From positions 1 to 28,980 of the forward strand of contig JAOAUE010000008.1 of the NCBI GenBank assembly GCA_030157745.1: a stretch of DNA of 28,980 nucleotides. The letters run 5' to 3'. The DNA comes from Minisyncoccota bacterium. Its GTDB lineage: Bacteria > Patescibacteriota > Minisyncoccia > Phycocordibacterales > UBA9973. The position numbers and the translations under genes were made by a program. The notes beneath the pieces were generated by a model that ran no database searches, was not told the origin of the DNA, and saw nothing but the letters and a program-made list of their open reading frames with translations. This document shows positions 13,639-20,725 of the stretch, one piece after another; the first letter of the stretch is position 1; each line of letters begins with the position of its first letter.

Positions 13639-14223
13639 ATGTTTACAGAACAAAAATTCAATATCCCAAGTTTGGAAGGGATAAGCCAAAAAACAATAGA
13701 AGAACACTTGAAACTCTATGCGGGCTATGTCAAAAACGCCAACGGTATCATAGAAAAAATGTCCAAAATAGATAGCGAGACAGATCCTTATATCGCCGGA
13801 GAGTTGTTTCGAAGATTTAGCTTTGAATACAACGGCATGCGCAACCACGAAATATACTTTTCTCTTTTTGAAGGCGGGGCAACACCTCTAAACCCTGAAA
13901 GTGAACTTGGTAAAAAACTTCTTGGGCTATTCGGCTCTTATGAAACTTTCATCAAAGAATTCTCAGCCCTTGCTCTCACTCGTGGTATTGGTTGGGCTAT
14001 GCTTTGGTATGACAAAAAACAAGATTCTTTCTTGGCTTCTTGGGTAGACGAACAACATCTAGGACAACTCCAAGGATGCGCTCCCATCATCGCTCTCGAC
14101 ATGTGGGAACACTCTTTTGTGGCAGACTACCAACCTTCTGGCAAAAAACAGTACATAGAAGACTTTTTTAAGAACGTAAATTGGTCAGTGGCAGAGAAAT
14201 ATTTCATCGAAGCATTAAAATAA
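13639..14223 (+). CDS. sodA: Fe/Mn superoxide dismutase
   Basis: Dismutes superoxide to oxygen and peroxide. 194 aa. The four metal ligands are visible: His23, His70 (RNHEIYF), Asp154 and His158 (ALDMWEHSF). The gateway Tyr is Tyr30. Differences from the textbook enzyme: the second-shell His usually found in the HxxxH helix is Tyr27. The segment that normally carries the metal-tuning Gln reads DEQHLG, so His140 or Gln139 may do that job; metal preference (Fe, Mn or either) cannot be told. No signal peptide, hence cytoplasmic. It shares a promoter with the divergent MBL gene and is followed after 3 bp by a membrane protein gene. Confidence 0.93.
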   Translation: MFTEQKFNIPSLEGISQKTIEEHLKLYAGYVKNANGIIEKMSKIDSETDPYIAGELFRRFSFEYNGMRNHEIYFSLFEGGATPLNPESELGKKLLGLFGSYETFIKEFSALALTRGIGWAMLWYDKKQDSFLASWVDEQHLGQLQGCAPIIALDMWEHSFVADYQPSGKKQYIEDFFKNVNWSVAEKYFIEALK

Positions 14224-14226
14224 AAT

Positions 14227-14628
14227 ATGGATATAATCGACAATCTTATAAAAGAAGTTAATAATCCAAAAACTGAATCAGCATTAGAAAACACAATAAT
14301 AGAAGCAAAGAATTTTGTTTCTTTAGGTTACTTTTTTGTTAGTCTTTGGATTGTTTTATTGGCAGTAGGTATCATATTCGCTGAAATAAAAGATGATCAA
14401 GGGATAGGATTTGGAGTTTTTCTCTTTAGTATTGGACTTAGTACACTATCTGAAATAATTGGTGTGTGGCTATTTTATAGAAAAAGTATGTACAACAAAA
14501 AAATACAGCCAGAGCATTCTGTAATTAAAAGACTGAAGGTTGTTGCTACAATTCTTGTTTTGTCTCCTCTGTTATTCACGCTTTTATTATTAATTTTATC
14601 TTCTATTTTTGAGTATTTCCTGTCTTAG
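14227..14628 (+). CDS. Small membrane protein, 133 aa
   Basis: Not recognised. Three membrane segments (about 32-53, 60-81 and 106-131) after a charged N-terminal helix; a short basic loop (YRKSMYNKKIQPEH) links segments two and three. It starts 3 bp after the sodA stop, so it is co-transcribed, without a Shine-Dalgarno motif. Its last 26 bp overlap the end of the convergent comEC channel gene. No catalytic motif is seen. Confidence 0.72.
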   Translation: MDIIDNLIKEVNNPKTESALENTIIEAKNFVSLGYFFVSLWIVLLAVGIIFAEIKDDQGIGFGVFLFSIGLSTLSEIIGVWLFYRKSMYNKKIQPEHSVIKRLKVVATILVLSPLLFTLLLLILSSIFEYFLS

Positions 14629-16069
14629 TAAAGATATTTCTTAGATGCGCAAAATAAAGCTTAATATCTTTGCGAAAGAGGGTTAAAAACAAAATTATAT
14701 AGATAAGCAAAACACTCCACCCACCTAGCGGTGGAGTTTGCCATTTTGGCAAAAGAGCTAAAAATCCAAGGACCTTTATAGAAAGCGTGCCCACGAAACT
14801 AACCACGGCCCCAAAGATGTTCGGCAAAAGTGGGATAAAAGAAGTACTTATAACAACGAGCCCACCAAACATAAGAATAGGGATTATTGGTACGAGCAAT
14901 ATGTTAGCGATAGGAGAAACCAGAGGGAAGGATCCTGAAAAATACATGAGGTAAGGGAGCATAAAGATAGGCAGTCCGACAGCCAAAATGATTGTTTCCA
15001 GCAAATTTTTCTTCCAAGCCTTGGCACCCTCTTCCTCTAATAAAAATTTGTCTTTAAAAATCGGCAGGATAGTAATAATAAAAAGTGTAGCGAGAAATGA
15101 TAAGTGTAGCCCCGGATCAACAAAGATAGTTTGCGGATTAACAAAAAAGAAAAATAGCATTGAGACAAACAAAGCCCTAAGAGCTTGATAGCTCTGCAGT
15201 GTCATCCCTGCGAACAAAGCGATGCTCCCCATGATGCCTGCTCGCACCGCTGCCACCCCAGCCCCGCTTACCAACACCAAGCTAAATATCCCAAAACCTA
15301 TCGCCAAAGTCTTGAGTCGAAATGGTACCCTACGCAAAACCACTCCCAAAAACCCAGCCAAAACTGTGATGTTGTAGCCTGAGAGAACTAGTGTATGAAG
15401 TGTTCCCGTATCACGAAAGATGTCAGAGAGGTACTTGGGTATACCGCCCTGAAATCCAACAAGCATACCAGCGACGACCCCATCAACAGGGAACCTTATA
15501 TACTTGGCCAATATTTCAGATAAATTGGCGCGAATATTTGTCGCCATTTTTACAAAAGAAAATCCACCCTCTTCCAAAGGTTTTATTTGTGGATTTCTCA
15601 TCACAGCTTCTACTCCCTTGCTTTCGAGATAGCCATCATAATCAAAAGTTCTTCCCGTCTCAGTCACAAAGTCTTCTGGTTTTTCTATAGTGCCACGCAA
15701 TGAAACTTTGTCCCCAACAGAAAGGTTGGTTTGTTTATAGAGAGTTACCTGGACATCAAAGCTCTCTTGATCTACCTTTATTATCAAGAGCTCCCTATCC
15801 AATCGTTCGTCTACATTTCTGATAACTCCAGTAAATGCCCTACTGCCAAACTCTATATCTTGAACTGGTATCAGCCAGAGTCTCATGGCTCCCAAAGAGA
15901 CACTGGCAAAGACCGCCAAAGCCAGCACTAGGCTTTTTTTGCTTTTAAAATACAAAACAAAAAGCGCTCCCAAAAGAGCGCCAAAGAAGCTAACTTCAAA
16001 AATAGAAAAACCAAAGCTATGAAAAAGTATCGCACCAAAGAGTAAGCTAATACAAAAAATGATGAACAT
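14603..16069 (-). CDS. comEC: ComEC/Rec2 channel protein without its MBL domain
   Basis: Inner-membrane channel for single-stranded DNA uptake in natural competence. 488 aa. Two or three N-terminal membrane spans, an OB-like soluble domain (about 75-165, as in DUF4131), then the competence domain. That domain starts with GTLHTLVLSGYNITVLAGF (matching the HLxxISGLH block) and continues in 7-8 membrane segments to residue 470. It ends there, without the C-terminal MBL domain that completes ComEC in most bacteria; that domain is the separate gene at 12746-13618. Divergent from the 141-aa gene, with overlapping promoters. The predicted mRNA is leaderless. Confidence 0.93.
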   Translation of the reverse strand: MFIIFCISLLFGAILFHSFGFSIFEVSFFGALLGALFVLYFKSKKSLVLALAVFASVSLGAMRLWLIPVQDIEFGSRAFTGVIRNVDERLDRELLIIKVDQESFDVQVTLYKQTNLSVGDKVSLRGTIEKPEDFVTETGRTFDYDGYLESKGVEAVMRNPQIKPLEEGGFSFVKMATNIRANLSEILAKYIRFPVDGVVAGMLVGFQGGIPKYLSDIFRDTGTLHTLVLSGYNITVLAGFLGVVLRRVPFRLKTLAIGFGIFSLVLVSGAGVAAVRAGIMGSIALFAGMTLQSYQALRALFVSMLFFFFVNPQTIFVDPGLHLSFLATLFIITILPIFKDKFLLEEEGAKAWKKNLLETIILAVGLPIFMLPYLMYFSGSFPLVSPIANILLVPIIPILMFGGLVVISTSFIPLLPNIFGAVVSFVGTLSIKVLGFLALLPKWQTPPLGGWSVLLIYIILFLTLFRKDIKLYFAHLRNIFTKTGNTQK

Positions 16070-16075
16070 AATAAA

Positions 16076-16104
16076 AGTATATGAGATTTGACAAACTTTT
16101 TCAA
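16076..16104 (-). promoter_or_regulatory. comEC promoter (TTGAAA-N17-TATACT)
   Basis: Minus strand -35 TTGAAA (16099-16104), 17-nt spacer, -10 TATACT (16076-16081), then 6 nt to the comEC ATG. It overlaps the rightward promoter at 16088-16115. Confidence 0.7.
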
Positions 16105-16115
16105 AAAGGTAGGAT
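16088..16115 (+). promoter_or_regulatory. Promoter of the 141-aa gene (TTGACA-N16-TAGGAT)
   Basis: -35 TTGACA (16088-16093), 16-nt spacer, -10 TAGGAT (16110-16115). Sequence and spacing closely match the purM promoter at 16602-16629. It lies inside the longer open frame and so fixes the start at 16132. Confidence 0.75.
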
Positions 16116-16131
16116 GAGGAAAAACATCACC

Positions 16132-16557
16132 ATGACAAAAAATCATGAATATCAAAAAGTCTCTGAAAAGATACTGGGCCTCCCATACTCAAAATTTTCT
16201 CAAAAGTTAAGTGAGGCGGGGTTACACATAGGCGAAATACACGCCTCACCACAAGACAATAATAAAAGCACTTTGTTATCAGCTTCTATCTTTTCAAGCA
16301 GAAAAGATGAAGTGCCAGTTCTGATCAAAAAAGATGACAGCGTGAACATCTATGTAAATGATGCAATAGATCTAGAAGACCTAACTTCTAAACTATGGCA
16401 TTTGTGTACAGACACTATTATCTTTATACGAAAGACTGGGAACATTTTTTCTGAGGTTGTTGAGTTTAAGCCCGGTGAAGGAAAAGAGGAAAGTAAATTT
16501 GAAAGAAGAAAAATTACAGAAGAAGAGCTGGCACAAATACCAGAATTTCTTAAGTAA
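16132..16557 (+). CDS. Hypothetical protein, 141 aa
   Basis: Not recognised. Small soluble alpha/beta protein with an early ILGLPYSKFSQKLSEAGLHIGEI segment and strands LIKKDDSVNIYVND and DTIIFIRKTG. It ends in a charged tail rich in Glu and Lys. The frame is open upstream to an ATG at 16081, but two promoters occupy 16076-16115. Translation from 16081 could not occur from its own transcript, so the ATG at 16132 is chosen. It has a clear terminator and a promoter nearly identical to that of purM next door, suggesting the two are expressed under the same conditions. Confidence 0.72.
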   Translation: MTKNHEYQKVSEKILGLPYSKFSQKLSEAGLHIGEIHASPQDNNKSTLLSASIFSSRKDEVPVLIKKDDSVNIYVNDAIDLEDLTSKLWHLCTDTIIFIRKTGNIFSEVVEFKPGEGKEESKFERRKITEEELAQIPEFLK

Positions 16558-16566
16558 AAAACTAAC

Positions 16567-16599
16567 AAGTTGCGTATCATACAGTGCGCAACTTTTTTT
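16567..16599 (+). terminator. Intrinsic terminator of the 141-aa gene
   Basis: 8-bp stem (16567-16574 with 16587-16594), 12-nt loop, followed by seven T. Confidence 0.85.
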
Positions 16600-16601
16600 A
16601 T

Positions 16602-16629
16602 TTGACAAAGTTTGAGGAAAAGGTAGGAT
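16602..16629 (+). promoter_or_regulatory. purM promoter (TTGACA-N16-TAGGAT)
   Basis: -35 TTGACA (16602-16607), 16-nt spacer ending AAAAGG, -10 TAGGAT (16624-16629). It begins immediately after the preceding terminator. The transcript would have a leader of about 16 nt, all A/T with no ribosome-binding site. Confidence 0.75.
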
Positions 16630-16651
16630 TGAGAAAATTTAAAAAATTAAT

Positions 16652-17746
16652 ATGAACAATTTAACTTACCAATCTACTGGTGTTGATTACAGCACCATGG
16701 ATCCTTTCAAAAAAGCTGCCCAACTAGCAGCGGTTCAAACCGCATCGAACATGAACAGATTCGGCTTCGAAGAGTTAGAATGGAGCCGAGGAGAAAGTGC
16801 CTACCTTTTCCAAACACCGATAGGTATTTTCGCTCATGTAGAAGAAGGCCTGGGAACAAAAAATATTGTCGCTGACAATGTTTCATTGTTCACAGGAAAG
16901 AGCCACTATGATCAGGTTTCTCAATGTACCATCGCAATGATAGTTAACGACATGGCAACACTTGGTGCATTACCTGTGTCTCTCGCTATGCATCTTGCTG
17001 TCGGCGTGTCTGGATGGTTTAAAAACGAACAGCGAACCAATGATCTGGTTAATGGCTGGAAGAAAGCATGCGACCTTGCAAGGTGTAACTGGGGAGGAGG
17101 AGAAACTCCGACACTCAAAGGTATTATTGTTCCGGGCACTGTGTCACTGAGCGGTTCAGGTATCGGCTTTGCAAAAAAGTTGATCGAACCCAAAGTTTCT
17201 GACAGCGATGCAATAATACTTCTTCAGAGCTCTGGTATTCATGCCAATGGATTAACACTGGCCCGTGAGATTGCTGATACAAGTACTGATGGATACATGT
17301 CGATACTCTCTGACGGCACTACTTATGGTGAGAGCCTTCTGTCTCCTACAAATATTTATGTAGGTGTAATAGAAGACCTGATCAATGCAGGCAAAACCGT
17401 CAACTACGCTGTAAATATTACAGGGCATGGATGGAGAAAGCTTATGAGACTTAAAGAACCTTTCACCTATCGTATCAAGGATTTATTTCCTGATATGCCG
17501 ATTTTCAATTTTATCCAGAAAAAAGGCAACGTTACTGACGAGGAGGCTTATGGAAATCTCAACATGGGAGCAGGCTTTGCGATCTATGTTCCGGAACACG
17601 AAGCAGAGAGCATTGTAGAGTTTGTTAACAAAGGAGGTTATGGTTTCAATGCCCTAAATGCAGGGAATATTGAAACCGGACCAAAGCAGGTCGTTATTGA
17701 GCCAAAAAATTTGATCTTTAAAGCTGAAACACTGGATGTTCGCTAA
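16652..17746 (+). CDS. purM: PurM-family protein (AIR synthase, phosphoribosylformylglycinamidine cyclo-ligase-like)
   Basis: 364 aa. PurM/ATP-grasp-type fold with the family landmarks: TGVDYSTMDPF near the N-terminus, GLGTKNIVADNV (DGVGTKL position), VNDMATLGALPVSLAMH, GGGETPTL (GGETAEM position), LLQSSGIHANGLTLAR, SLLSPTNIYV, NITGHGWRKLMR and NMGAGFAIYVP. Enzymes of this family close the imidazole ring in purine synthesis using ATP. No other purine gene is in the window, and the DG of DGVGTK is EG here, so a full pathway cannot be assumed and a related reaction is possible. Composition is less AT-rich than its neighbours, which could hint at transfer. Confidence 0.87.
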   Translation: MNNLTYQSTGVDYSTMDPFKKAAQLAAVQTASNMNRFGFEELEWSRGESAYLFQTPIGIFAHVEEGLGTKNIVADNVSLFTGKSHYDQVSQCTIAMIVNDMATLGALPVSLAMHLAVGVSGWFKNEQRTNDLVNGWKKACDLARCNWGGGETPTLKGIIVPGTVSLSGSGIGFAKKLIEPKVSDSDAIILLQSSGIHANGLTLAREIADTSTDGYMSILSDGTTYGESLLSPTNIYVGVIEDLINAGKTVNYAVNITGHGWRKLMRLKEPFTYRIKDLFPDMPIFNFIQKKGNVTDEEAYGNLNMGAGFAIYVPEHEAESIVEFVNKGGYGFNALNAGNIETGPKQVVIEPKNLIFKAETLDVR

Positions 17747-17764
17747 GAAACAACTCGTTTTACA

Positions 17765-17787
17765 AAAACCCGTTTAAAACGGGTTTT
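17765..17787. terminator. Bidirectional terminator between purM and rnhA
   Basis: Stem AAAACCCGT (17765-17773) with its complement (17779-17787), loop TTTAA, with T-runs on the plus side and A residues on the other. It serves purM and the convergent rnhA. Confidence 0.88.
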
Positions 17788-17793
17788 TTATTT

Positions 17794-18543
17794 TTACAAT
17801 AAACTACCAAGAGTATAATCCTGCACCAAGCTAGTCTCTTCTGCTTTTGAAAAAACCTTTTGATACTTGGCACCCTTTTTGCCTTTCACTCTCTTTTCAC
17901 ACTCTGCCCAAGTTTTGTCAGCATAAACCTTGCCGTTTACTAATGAAACATAAGAATAAGCCGGAGATGAGTTTCTAGTTTTTAGTTTCTTGGTGCTAGT
18001 GACTTTGGACTTTCCAGTTTCAACTTTCTTTGTTGTTCCTATTTCTTTGAGAAATGCATCATAGTCTTTTTGCAAACCTTTGAAATGCTTTTCTTTTTTC
18101 CCTAGCGCTACATTTACTGCCAACTCATCACAGCGTTCGTTGTAGAGATCGCCTGCATGTCCTTTGATCTTTTCTATAGAGAGCCTACCGCCGTATTCTT
18201 TGAGTAAATCCAAAAGCTTCATCCATATATCCTTGTTCTCTACTGGTGTCTTTGTGCTTGTGATCCAACCCTTTTTCTCCCATCCCCAAATCCAAGAGTT
18301 CAAACCATTCACTACATACGCACTATCAGAAAAGACCCTTACAGGGCCCTTGTAGGCCCGACTAGCACTATCAGAGAGCACCTCCAAAACCGCTTGGAGC
18401 TCCATTTGGTTATTTGTCGCTTTCTTTGCGCTCCCTGCTATCTCCATAACATATTCGTCCACCAATATCACCGCCCCCCATCCTCCGGGACCCGGATTAC
18501 CTCTAGACGCTCCGTCAGTATAGATAATAAGTTCTTTTTTCAT
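17794..18543 (-). CDS. rnhA: Ribonuclease HI with C-terminal hybrid-binding (viroplasmin-like) domain
   Basis: Cleaves the RNA strand of RNA-DNA hybrids. 249 aa. The RNase H domain (about 1-150) has all catalytic residues: Asp10 (YTDGASRGNPGPGGWG), Glu48 (NQMELQAV), Asp73 (FSDSAY), His129 (IKGHAGD) and Asp139. A basic, Lys/Ser/Thr-rich linker (165-195) follows. The tail (196-238) reads YSYVSLVNGKVYADKTWAE then VKGKKGAKYQKVFSKAEE. This fits the RNA-DNA hybrid-binding domain (caulimovirus viroplasmin family) that is N-terminal in eukaryotic RNase H1. The ATG at 18543 is chosen; an upstream in-frame TTG adds three residues. Its start codon lies in an inverted repeat shared with pgk. Confidence 0.93.
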   Translation of the reverse strand: MKKELIIYTDGASRGNPGPGGWGAVILVDEYVMEIAGSAKKATNNQMELQAVLEVLSDSASRAYKGPVRVFSDSAYVVNGLNSWIWGWEKKGWITSTKTPVENKDIWMKLLDLLKEYGGRLSIEKIKGHAGDLYNERCDELAVNVALGKKEKHFKGLQKDYDAFLKEIGTTKKVETGKSKVTSTKKLKTRNSSPAYSYVSLVNGKVYADKTWAECEKRVKGKKGAKYQKVFSKAEETSLVQDYTLGSLL

Positions 18544-18643
18544 CACGTACAAAATACCATATATTTACAATCCTTGAAAGAAAAATATACGAGTACTAAA
18601 CAAAGAAAGGAAGCTAAAGTCTTTAATTTTGTACGTGATTCAT
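18541..18643 (-). repeat. Start-region inverted-repeat element, rnhA copy
   Basis: 14-bp perfect inverted repeat (18542-18555 and 18626-18639) enclosing 70 bp. The left side, 18539-18565, is identical over 27 bp to 23223-23249 at pgk, and 18625-18644 over 20 bp to 23277-23296. It holds the rnhA start codon and an extended -10, TGG-TATTTT (18551-18559), 7 nt before it. Confidence 0.85.
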
Positions 18644-18666
18644 TGTTTGATTATAGTAAATTAAAA

Positions 18667-18685
18667 GGCCGTCGATTTGACGGCC
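18667..18685 (-). terminator. Terminator of the XRE regulator gene
   Basis: 7-bp GC-rich stem (GGCCGTC, 18667-18673, with 18679-18685), loop GATTT, with a T-rich run following on the minus strand, 5 bp behind the stop at 18690. Confidence 0.85.
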
Positions 18686-18689
18686 CTAA

Positions 18690-18992
18690 CTAAGCAAGAT
18701 AACTAACAATTTCTTTCAAAACAGCTTTTGCACCCAAAAAACTTTCTTTGCTGAACTTTTTATTAGGATTATTTTTCAAAAACCAGAGCATCAAAAATTC
18801 TTCTAATTCATATCCTAAATTTTTAGAAACTTTTTTTAACAACTTAATGCTTGCTGTTTTTTTATTATTTTCTAAAGAAGAAAAGTAACATGGGTTACAA
18901 TCGCACCTTTTTGCAAGATCTTGTTGCAGAATCTTCTTTTCTTCTCTTTTAAAACGAATAAATTTACCGAGAGTTACAGTATTTGACGACAT
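18690..18992 (-). CDS. XRE-family helix-turn-helix regulator
   Basis: 100 aa. A Cro/CI-type HTH occupies residues about 8-66: LGKFIRFKREEKKILQQDLAKR, then a recognition helix PCYFSSLENNKKTASIKLLKKVSKNLGYELEEF. The tail of some 30 residues is basic and may serve dimerisation. It has Cys30 and Cys34 (CDCNPC), close enough for metal or disulfide chemistry, though too few to be a clear zinc site. It stands alone between recJ and rnhA, with its own terminator and no clear promoter. Such small regulators often control their own gene or a neighbour; the inverted repeat beside rnhA is the nearest candidate operator, but that is speculation. Confidence 0.85.
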   Translation of the reverse strand: MSSNTVTLGKFIRFKREEKKILQQDLAKRCDCNPCYFSSLENNKKTASIKLLKKVSKNLGYELEEFLMLWFLKNNPNKKFSKESFLGAKAVLKEIVSYLA

Positions 18993-19024
18993 ATTTTATT
19001 TTTTAAAAAGATACAATATTAAAT

Positions 19025-20668
19025 CTATTTAGTCAAGCTTTGTATCCTCACTCTCACTCCCCCTCTCCAGCCAGCTTCGAGCGTACCAAGAAAAGAGACT
19101 CTCTCGCCTGATTGTATCTTTGACTTCATTTCTTCATCAACAAAAAAAGTAAACGCAACAGCTTTACCAAAAGAGTCTTCTATGTTGCATTCCAAGTGCT
19201 CTTTGTTTTTGCCAAACATCTTTGTACTCGTTACCAAAACATTCTCAAAAATAAAACTGGGTTGTGGGTTGCCAACACCAAAGGGCGCAAGAGCTCTGAG
19301 CTTTTGAAGATGTCGAGTGGTAACAATACCAAGAGAAGTTTTTATAGCATCAGACTGATTTGATGTTTCCGCTTGGTGTTCAACTTCGCTTATAGCTTTG
19401 TTTAACTCTTCTTCTAAAAAGTGAATCTTTTCTTTGGCCACAGCAAATCCTCCCGCTGCCTGGTGACCTCCAGCATGGATAAGTACACCCTCTGGAATAG
19501 CTTGGAAAAGGTAGCCCGCATGATGCTCATCAAGCATGCGACACGAGCCTTTGATGACTCCATCACCGGACTCTCCCCAGACAAAAAAGCTTCTTTGATA
19601 TGTTTCTTGAAGTTTTGTCGCCACAAGCCCGAGTACGGCTGGTCGCCAAGACAAGTCGCCCAAAACCACAATCTCCGGAAGCTCTCTGCTGTCGAGTTTT
19701 TTGTGAGCTTCTTTGACTATCCGCGCTACCAAAAGCTTTCGCTCTGCATTTATTTTCTCTAACTCTTTTGCGAGCACAAGAGCGCGACTAGGATCGTTCG
19801 TGGAGAGAAGCTCGAAGGCAAGCATAGGGGTAGCCATGCGTGAGGCAGCATTTAGTCTGGGAGCAACAGTAAAAGTCAGGTCTGTTTCGATAAGAGCATT
19901 TATATCCATCCTTTGCTCTGCAAAAAGAGTACGAAGTCCAAGTCTTCTAGTCTTTTTCATCACCATCATGCCATAAGCAACAAGCATTCTGTTTTCTCCT
20001 ACCAAAGGCACCATATCTGAGAGAGTTGCAAAACCAACAAGGTCTAGCATCCATTTTTCAAAACCCTCTTTGATACCAAATTCTTCTTTATATTTTCCAA
20101 GAAATGCACAAACAAGATAAAAAGCCACTCCTGCTCCACATGGGTCTTGGTTTGGATAACTTCCTTTTTTAGGGTGGACGACAGCAAAAGCTGAAGGATA
20201 CTCAGATAGCTTTTGGTGGTGATCTGTGACTATAACATCTATTCCGCGACTTCGAGCGTCAGCCACTTCAGCGATAGCAGTGATACCAAGATCGACAGTA
20301 ATGATGAGCTTTACACCCTTTGCTTCCAAAGCATCTATGCCGAGCACTGAGAGGCCATAGCCTTCGTCATGGCGATCAGGTATATAAACATGCACTCTAT
20401 CTTCTATTTTTAATGCTTTGAATAAATCAATCAGAACAACTGCTCCCGGAATACCATCGCAGTCATAGTCGGCATATATACCTATCTGCTCACCATCTTT
20501 GATGGCCTTATATATGCGCTCTACAGCGATATTCATATCTTCAAACAAAGACAAATCTCCTACGTTGTACTTTGGGAAAAGAAAGTCATTTTTTTGCTCT
20601 TCAGAAAGATTTAACCTATCTAGAAGCAAGTTTTGCAATTCATCCGGCGTCGGGATAGTTGGGTTCAT
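19025..20668 (-). CDS. recJ: Single-stranded-DNA-specific exonuclease RecJ
   Basis: 5'-3' exonuclease of recombination and mismatch repair. 547 aa. DHH-family motif I DYDCDG (residues 67-72; Cys where Ala is usual), motif II VDLGI (125-129), motif III TDHHQ (148-152), a motif-IV-like DMVP block, and the DHHA1 GGH motif in HAGGHQAAGGFAV. An OB-fold-like C-terminal region carries the LRALAPFGVGNPQPSF block. Family-typical length. Its transcript should be leaderless: extended -10 TGT-TACAAT ends 7 nt before the ATG. In this setting it could process incoming or damaged DNA. Confidence 0.95.
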   Translation of the reverse strand: MNPTIPTPDELQNLLLDRLNLSEEQKNDFLFPKYNVGDLSLFEDMNIAVERIYKAIKDGEQIGIYADYDCDGIPGAVVLIDLFKALKIEDRVHVYIPDRHDEGYGLSVLGIDALEAKGVKLIITVDLGITAIAEVADARSRGIDVIVTDHHQKLSEYPSAFAVVHPKKGSYPNQDPCGAGVAFYLVCAFLGKYKEEFGIKEGFEKWMLDLVGFATLSDMVPLVGENRMLVAYGMMVMKKTRRLGLRTLFAEQRMDINALIETDLTFTVAPRLNAASRMATPMLAFELLSTNDPSRALVLAKELEKINAERKLLVARIVKEAHKKLDSRELPEIVVLGDLSWRPAVLGLVATKLQETYQRSFFVWGESGDGVIKGSCRMLDEHHAGYLFQAIPEGVLIHAGGHQAAGGFAVAKEKIHFLEEELNKAISEVEHQAETSNQSDAIKTSLGIVTTRHLQKLRALAPFGVGNPQPSFIFENVLVTSTKMFGKNKEHLECNIEDSFGKAVAFTFFVDEEMKSKIQSGERVSFLGTLEAGWRGGVRVRIQSLTK

Positions 20669-20675
20669 AAGAGAG

Positions 20676-20684
20676 ATTGTAACA
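20676..20684 (-). promoter_or_regulatory. Extended -10 of recJ, leaderless spacing
   Basis: Minus strand TGT-TACAAT, 7 nt before the recJ ATG. Confidence 0.6.
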
Positions 20685-20693
20685 TGTAATAAA

Positions 20694-20716
20694 AAACACC
20701 CTTTTAAAGGGTGTTT
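20694..20716 (-). terminator. Terminator of the 283-aa gene
   Basis: Stem of about 11 bp (AAACACCCTTT 20694-20704 with its complement 20706-20716), with a tight centre and an A-rich left flank that makes a minus-strand T-tract. It sits between the 283-aa gene and recJ. Confidence 0.75.
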
Positions 20717-20725
20717 ACACAGAAA

